24,357 bases of DNA from a virus: positions 1 through 24,357 of IMG/VR virus record IMGVR_UViG_3300043436_000632; one strand, 5' to 3'. The position numbers were made by a program, and so were the translations under genes. Positions within the stretch are counted from its first letter, which is position 1; each line of letters begins with the position of its first letter. Below, piece after piece: positions 21,779 through 24,357 of the stretch. The notes beneath the pieces were generated by a model, which saw nothing but the letters and a program-made list of their open reading frames with translations, did not search any database and was not told where the DNA came from.

Positions 21779-21973
21779 ATGAGCCAAACAACACAAATTG
21801 CAAACTACCTAAATAAAGGCAGAAAGTTAACTCCTATTGATGCTTTAAATAAATTTGGATGCTTTAGATTAGCAGCAAGAATATCAGACTTAAGAAACGA
21901 TGGTATGAATATTAAAACTACCATTATTAAGCTAAAAAATAAAAAGCAAATAGCACAGTATTCAATTAATTAG
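21779..21973 (+). CDS. Helix-turn-helix protein (HTH_39-like, 64 aa)
   Basis: The sequence MSQTTQIANYLNKGRKLTPI, then DALNKFGCFRLAARISDLRN and DGMNIKTTIIK matches the small HTH family in which LT(P)xDAL..FGxxRLAARIxDLRxxG is conserved. It may bind DNA in the following region. I use the ATG at 21779, since the longer in-frame start at 21692 lies inside the SSB-tip gene and adds an unrelated basic segment. It lies 6 nt before the -7-like element of the structured leader, so it could control that region. Confidence 0.78.
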   Translation: MSQTTQIANYLNKGRKLTPIDALNKFGCFRLAARISDLRNDGMNIKTTIIKLKNKKQIAQYSIN

Positions 21974-21975
21974 TT

Positions 21976-21983
21976 TAACTTCG
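21976..21983 (+). promoter_or_regulatory. -7-like element (TAACTTCG) before the structured leader
   Basis: TAACTTCG differs by one base from TAnnTTTG. Its normal start point would be near 21989, the first base of the predicted leader hairpin. No -33 TTG is seen at normal spacing. Confidence 0.35.
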
Positions 21984-21988
21984 CACAA

Positions 21989-22072
21989 AGGATGTAGGAT
22001 ATCCTAACACAAACTTATTGGCTCAAAGCTGAAACCCTAATCCTACTGGGGTGGATGCCGAGAGCCTTTTTT
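21989..22072 (+). ncRNA. Structured 5' leader of the replication gene; kissing-hairpin candidate
   Basis: Hairpin A is AGGAT (21989-21993) with ATCCT (22001-22005), and its whole 7-nt loop is GTAGGAT (21994-22000). Hairpin B is ACCC (22034-22037) with GGGT (22049-22052), and its loop contains ATCCTAC (22040-22046), a perfect complement of loop A. An outer stem GGCTC (22020-22024) with GAGCC (22062-22066) encloses hairpin B and is followed by six T (22067-22072), 6 nt before the ATG at 22079. This could be a riboswitch-like or attenuator element. I do not recognise a known class. The DNA form also contains a perfect palindrome (21995-22006). Confidence 0.45.
21995..22006. promoter_or_regulatory. 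12-bp perfect palindrome, possible operator
   Basis: TAGGATATCCTA is fully self-complementary. A further inverted half (ATCCTAC) lies at 22040-22046 and a direct half (AGGAT) at 21989-21993. It lies near the predicted transcription start, a natural repressor site, just downstream of an HTH gene. Confidence 0.4.
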
Positions 22073-22078
22073 ATTTTT

Positions 22079-22729
22079 ATGGCTAAAGACCCAGCGGTGT
22101 TATTTTACACAAGCGATTTTCTTAGTGGCACTTTTACAATGGATAATGAACAGGTTGGTAAATACATTAGACTTTTATGCTTACAACATCAAAAAGGAAA
22201 ATTAACTGAAAAGGATATGCTAAGCATATGTAAAGCATATGATAATGAGATATGGGATAAATTTAAAGTTGAAGATGGTTTATACTACAATGATAGAATG
22301 TATAATGAAACCATTAGAAGGCAAAAATTTAGTGAAAGTAGGCGAAATAATGCTAAATCACCTAAAAAAGAAAGCACTTGCGAAGCATATGCTAAGCATA
22401 TGGAAACTGAAACTGAAAATAGAACTATAACTATAAATGAAAATATAAATATAGATTTTGATTGGTTTTGGAATGATTATGATAAAAAGGTAGGTGATAA
22501 GCAAAAGCTAAAAAAGAAGTGGAATAAATTAACCGATGAAGAAAGACAAAATGCAATGAATTATCTTGACCTTTACAAGCAATCAGTACCAGACAAACAA
22601 TTCCGTAAAAACCCAGAAACCTTTTTAAACAACAAATCTTGGAACGATGAAATCATTAACCGAAGTATTACCCCAATCCATAAACTCTCTTACGCTGAAC
22701 GAGAAGCTAATGCACTTAGAAATCTATAA
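22079..22729 (+). CDS. Replisome organizer / replication initiation protein
   Basis: The 216-residue protein begins MAKDPAVLFYTSDFLSGTFT and continues DNEQVGKYIRLLCLQHQKGK, the pattern of DUF1376/phage replisome organizer N-termini (winged-helix DNA binding), then IWDKFKVEDGLYYNDRMYNE. The C-terminal half (FDWFWNDYDKKVGDKQKLKK, KNPETFLNNKSW) is the YPKK..GK..A..W / ATYLNxxRW segment of phage replication proteins that recruit helicase machinery. I prefer ATG 22079 over the in-frame 22055, which lies inside the leader stem. Four origin-like repeats are inside the gene, and its 3' end overlaps the next gene by 83 nt. Confidence 0.8.
   Translation: MAKDPAVLFYTSDFLSGTFTMDNEQVGKYIRLLCLQHQKGKLTEKDMLSICKAYDNEIWDKFKVEDGLYYNDRMYNETIRRQKFSESRRNNAKSPKKESTCEAYAKHMETETENRTITINENINIDFDWFWNDYDKKVGDKQKLKKKWNKLTDEERQNAMNYLDLYKQSVPDKQFRKNPETFLNNKSWNDEIINRSITPIHKLSYAEREANALRNL
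22222..22241. repeat. Iteron pair 1 (AAGCATATG x2, 11-bp phased)
   Basis: Exact AAGCATATG at 22222-22230 and 22233-22241, with starts 11 bp apart. ATATGC and GCATAT flank a central TAA at 22215-22229, making an inverted repeat with the first copy. Confidence 0.8.
22383..22402. repeat. Iteron pair 2 (AAGCATATG x2, 11-bp phased)
   Basis: Exact AAGCATATG at 22383-22391 and 22394-22402, with starts 11 bp apart. CATATGC-TAA-GCATATG forms 7-bp inverted arms within the pair. The A-rich stretch begins at once downstream. Confidence 0.8.
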
Positions 22730-23381
22730 TAAACTTGAACCAGATGAATTAAAGGTTGTAGTTGCTTTAGATACAATGAGTGTTGGTAGATGTTCGCCAA
22801 TTGAAGTTAAGGAACATCTAAAGACCTGTATTGCTTTAAGTGGATGTCAAACACCAACAATAGAGTTATTTCAGTTTTTATGCGAATTTGTTATTAAGAA
22901 TTATGGGAACTATAAACTTAAAGAACTTGGAGTAGCTTTTGAACTTTACGCAATGGGGAAATTATCGGTTGACAAAGCGATTATGTTTACCCCTAAATTC
23001 TTTGGAGATGTGATGGCAGCTTATAAGCCAATAGCTTTGCAGGTAAGACAAAAGACCTATGTAGAGCCACAACCAGTAGAGATACCTAAAATCCAAGATG
23101 ATGAAATTATAGAAGCATTGTATCAAAACTGGGATAAGTCGGCTAAAAGAGGCTGGGAATTGCTAAATACAATGGCTTTTGATGTACTATGGAAACGAAA
23201 AGAATTAAACAAGGATAATCTAAGTCCAGAGAAGGCAGAAAAAATAAAGAACAAAATTATATCACATTACAAAGTAACGGCTAAAACACCTAAAGACTTA
23301 GAAAAATTAAATAACGAAATATTTATCAAAAACGAGTGCAAGAGATATACTTTGTACCTATTTTTACAAAATCAACTATAA
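22647..23381 (+). CDS. Replication-associated protein, unknown (244 aa)
   Basis: The protein starts MKSLTEVLPQSINSLTLNEK and includes ELKVVVALDTMSVGRCSPIE, FELYAMGKLSVDKAIMF, then a basic helical part. I see no Walker A motif, so a DnaC-type ATPase is excluded, but the position after the replisome organizer suits a helicase-loading or partner protein. The first 83 nt overlap the replication gene in another frame; an alternative start at 22710 would shorten overlap to 20 nt. The longer form reads as a natural N-terminus. Confidence 0.65.
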   Translation: MKSLTEVLPQSINSLTLNEKLMHLEIYNKLEPDELKVVVALDTMSVGRCSPIEVKEHLKTCIALSGCQTPTIELFQFLCEFVIKNYGNYKLKELGVAFELYAMGKLSVDKAIMFTPKFFGDVMAAYKPIALQVRQKTYVEPQPVEIPKIQDDEIIEALYQNWDKSAKRGWELLNTMAFDVLWKRKELNKDNLSPEKAEKIKNKIISHYKVTAKTPKDLEKLNNEIFIKNECKRYTLYLFLQNQL

Positions 23382-23382
23382 T

Positions 23383-23511
23383 ATGAAACAATTAACATTT
23401 ATTTATGAATTAGCAAAGTTTATGCTAATATCCGTTCCTTTGGCATCTTTAATTTATGTAACCGCACATCTATATTTTGAAATAAAACGATTATGTTTAA
23501 AATATTTATAA
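23383..23511 (+). CDS. 42-residue TM microprotein
   Basis: MKQLTFIYELAKFMLISVPL, then ASLIYVTAHLYFEIKRLCLK. It has one TM segment (residues ~10-31) and a basic C-terminus. It starts 1 nt after the previous stop, and its end overlaps the next ORF by 19 nt. No family recognised; the coupled chain of starts supports it as a real gene. Confidence 0.55.
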   Translation: MKQLTFIYELAKFMLISVPLASLIYVTAHLYFEIKRLCLKYL

Positions 23512-23567
23512 TCATAGCAATCTGGGAACTATTAAAACAACTTTATTACAAAATAATAAATCGATGA
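23493..23567 (+). CDS. 24-residue TM microprotein
   Basis: MFKIFIIIAIWELLKQLYYK, then IINR. It is a hydrophobic helix with basic end. It starts inside the preceding ORF and ends in ATGA with the NUMOD-like gene (ATG 23564). The tiny size makes certainty low, but the ATGA link supports translation. Confidence 0.45.
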   Translation: MFKIFIIIAIWELLKQLYYKIINR

Positions 23568-23761
23568 CAGGAATAGACAACAACATTGAGGTTAGATTAA
23601 TTTACTTAGATACAAAAGAGGAAATATGGTTTAGGTCAATAGCAAAGGCGATTAGGTTTTTAGGTACTGACTATAAAACGATAATGAACTATATGAACCC
23701 AATTAACAAAAAACGATACAAGCATAATGATAGACTTTGTGTTGTTAGATTGAAAAAGTAA
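23564..23761 (+). CDS. NUMOD1/IENR-like small DNA-binding protein
   Basis: The 65-residue protein MTGIDNNIEVRLIYLDTKEE, then IWFRSIAKAIRFLGTDYKTI, has the NUMOD1-type pattern: a strand with a short charged turn, then F-x-SI-x-x-A-x-x-FLG-x-x-x-x-TI. These modules usually accompany homing endonucleases and read DNA. Here it stands alone without a nuclease domain, right upstream of ninG. The start overlaps the microprotein stop (ATGA). A regulator or recombination accessory role is inferred; the motif match is moderate. Confidence 0.55.
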   Translation: MTGIDNNIEVRLIYLDTKEEIWFRSIAKAIRFLGTDYKTIMNYMNPINKKRYKHNDRLCVVRLKK

Positions 23762-23772
23762 ACCTAATTTTG
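23742..23772 (+). promoter_or_regulatory. Promoter TTG-N20-TAATTTTG, N4 before the ninG start
   Basis: TTG at 23742-23744, a 20-nt spacer, and TAATTTTG at 23765-23772 match both Bacteroidota elements. The -7 element ends 4 nt before ATG 23777, so the transcript should be leaderless or nearly so. Confidence 0.65.
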
Positions 23773-23776
23773 CTTT

Positions 23777-24136
23777 ATGCCATTAATACCTTTACCCAAG
23801 TTGTTAGAAAAGACCCAAAAGGTAGTAAATGCGTACATAAGGAAAAGAGATGAAGGATTGCCTTGTATTAGTTGCGGAAGCTACAATGGTAATCAAGCTG
23901 GACATTACTTTACTGTTAAAGGTTATTCGGCTTTAAGGTTTAACGAATGGAATATTCATTTGCAATGTGCTGGATGCAATATGTTTAAGCACGGAAACCA
24001 AGCAATGTACCGAATCGGATTAGTAGAAAGGATTGGTGAAAAAGCGGTTAAAGAATTGGAGTTTGAAGCGGTTAACAATAGGCTAAAGAAATGGACAAGA
24101 ACTGAATTAAACGAAATAATTGACAGATACAAGTAA
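23777..24136 (+). CDS. ninG: NinG-family recombination protein
   Basis: The 119-residue protein contains CISCGSYNGNQAGHYFTVKG, then ALRFNEWNIHLQCAGCNMFK, the NinG (Rap) family hallmark with CxxC and CxxC zinc-binding pairs and a GHY/H region like an HNH-type nuclease. NinG/Rap helps resolve recombination intermediates. It is shorter than lambda NinG (~200 residues), with only a short N-terminal part, which is normal for Bacteroidota phages. Its own promoter lies just upstream. A gene with a TTG start begins 17 nt before its stop. Confidence 0.88.
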   Translation: MPLIPLPKLLEKTQKVVNAYIRKRDEGLPCISCGSYNGNQAGHYFTVKGYSALRFNEWNIHLQCAGCNMFKHGNQAMYRIGLVERIGEKAVKELEFEAVNNRLKKWTRTELNEIIDRYK

Positions 24137-24296
24137 CATATTTGAAACGTGCAAAGAGCAAGAAATAGCAGGTTATCCTTGTTATGTTTTTGACATTGAT
24201 GGAACAACGCATTATGTATTTGGCGAAACTCAAGAACAAAGATTTGATTTTATGGCAGATTTAATTAATAACTATAATGGCAAAATTAGACAGTAA
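24120..24296 (+). CDS. Small hypothetical protein (58 aa), TTG start
   Basis: The frame from TTG 24120 reads TDTSNIFETCKEQEIAGYPC, then YVFDIDGTTHYVFGETQEQR, then FDFMADLINNYNGKIRQ. It overlaps ninG by 17 nt and the next gene by 20 nt. No ATG fits at the start, so the TTG is an inference; the first in-frame ATG (24252) would leave only 14 residues. No family recognised. Confidence 0.45.
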   Translation: MTDTSNIFETCKEQEIAGYPCYVFDIDGTTHYVFGETQEQRFDFMADLINNYNGKIRQ

Positions 24297-24357
24297 AGGC
24301 AAACAATCATTTGGGAAAAGAAAGTGTGGCAAGTACAAAAAGACATCTGGTCCAAAG
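24277..24357 (+). CDS. Basic small protein, 5' part only
   Basis: The frame from ATG 24277 is open to the end of the window: MAKLDSKGKQSFGKRKCGKY, then KKTSGPK. It is very rich in Lys and Gly. The same type of short, basic protein with a LDSKGKQ-like opening occurs in Bacteroidota phages near the early/packaging boundary, but function is unknown. The C-terminus is cut by the window edge. Confidence 0.55.
   Translation, partial: MAKLDSKGKQSFGKRKCGKYKKTSGPK

Larger units (their letters stand above)
22222..22456. other. Candidate replication origin inside the initiator gene
   Basis: Two pairs of 11-bp phased AAGCATATG repeats lie in the replication protein gene, read in all three codon phases, and are followed from 22403 by a strand extremely rich in A (GAAACT repeats, AACTATAACTATAAATG). 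Iterons plus an AT-rich unwinding segment inside an initiator gene is the layout of lambda ori in O. The edges are approximate. Confidence 0.6.

Noticed and set aside
21989-22072. Known riboswitch classes (TPP, preQ1, purine, cobalamin, SAM) or self-cleaving ribozymes for the leader
   Set aside because: The conserved core words of these classes, such as the TPP CUGAGA box or the hammerhead CUGAUGA/GAAA set, are not present together.
22055-22078. ATG 22055 as the start of the replication protein
   Set aside because: It falls inside the leader stem, and MPRAFFIF looks like translated stem and T-run. The family-like N-terminus begins at 22079.
1-24357. tRNA genes, CRISPR arrays or insertion sequences
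   Set aside because: No cloverleaf with a T-loop word, no regularly spaced direct repeats of CRISPR type and no transposase or integrase gene were seen.

Overview
This window is one continuous stretch of a tailed bacteriophage (siphovirus-like, HK97-type capsid) or prophage whose host is very probably a member of the Bacteroidota, most likely a Flavobacterium-like organism. The reasons are low GC content, A-rich leaders without Shine-Dalgarno motifs, several copies of the Bacteroidota promoter element TAnnTTTG just before genes, and gene families and gene order typical of phages of that phylum. Every convincing gene is on the + strand. The standard bacterial code fits, because TAA, TGA and TAG all act as stops. 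Portal and terminase genes are not in the window and presumably lie just outside its ends.

Layout. (1) 24-4941, head and head-tail joining: prohead protease, major capsid protein, an intrinsic terminator, gp6-like connector, head-closure protein, HK97 gp10-like protein, tail-terminator-like protein, major tail tube protein, and a tail-assembly chaperone with a long form made by -1 frameshifting on a run of ten A. (2) 4946-13719, tail: short tape measure, large tail-tip/baseplate protein, a second tube-fold protein, a 1196-residue fibre ending in an S74 autoproteolytic chaperone, and two small accessory structural proteins. (3) 13758-16878, lysis: a chain of overlapping small membrane, coiled-coil and exported proteins (holin and spanin candidates), then two cell-wall enzymes (M15 peptidase and a pesticin/lysozyme-like muramidase). 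(4) 16888-18380: metallophosphoesterase, a small coiled-coil protein and a small HExxH metalloprotein, closed by two tandem terminators. (5) 18381-18803: AT-rich control region with a phased TTGACTT/AAGTCAA operator-like cluster and an early promoter. (6) 18804-24357, early replication/recombination module: small unknown proteins, a ribbon-helix-helix protein overlapped by the next gene, a protein joining a coiled coil to the DnaA box-binding domain, a Bet/RecT annealing protein, a protein with an SSB-type C-terminal tip, an HTH protein, a replisome-organizer-like protein, a downstream partner, TM microproteins, a NUMOD-like protein and NinG.

The most interesting signals are non-coding or dual-use. 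Inside the replication-protein gene there are four exact copies of AAGCATATG in two pairs, each pair phased by exactly 11 bp and read in all three codon phases, followed by a very A-rich stretch; this looks like a lambda-style origin inside the initiator gene. Just upstream of that gene, a roughly 90-nt leader can fold into two hairpins with perfectly complementary 7-nt loop sequences plus an outer stem before a T-run, and it also contains a 12-bp perfect DNA palindrome. Three genes start exactly 4 nt after a TAnnTTTG element, which predicts leaderless or nearly leaderless mRNAs.

All assignments come from reading the sequence and from remembered family features. No database search or folding program was run.
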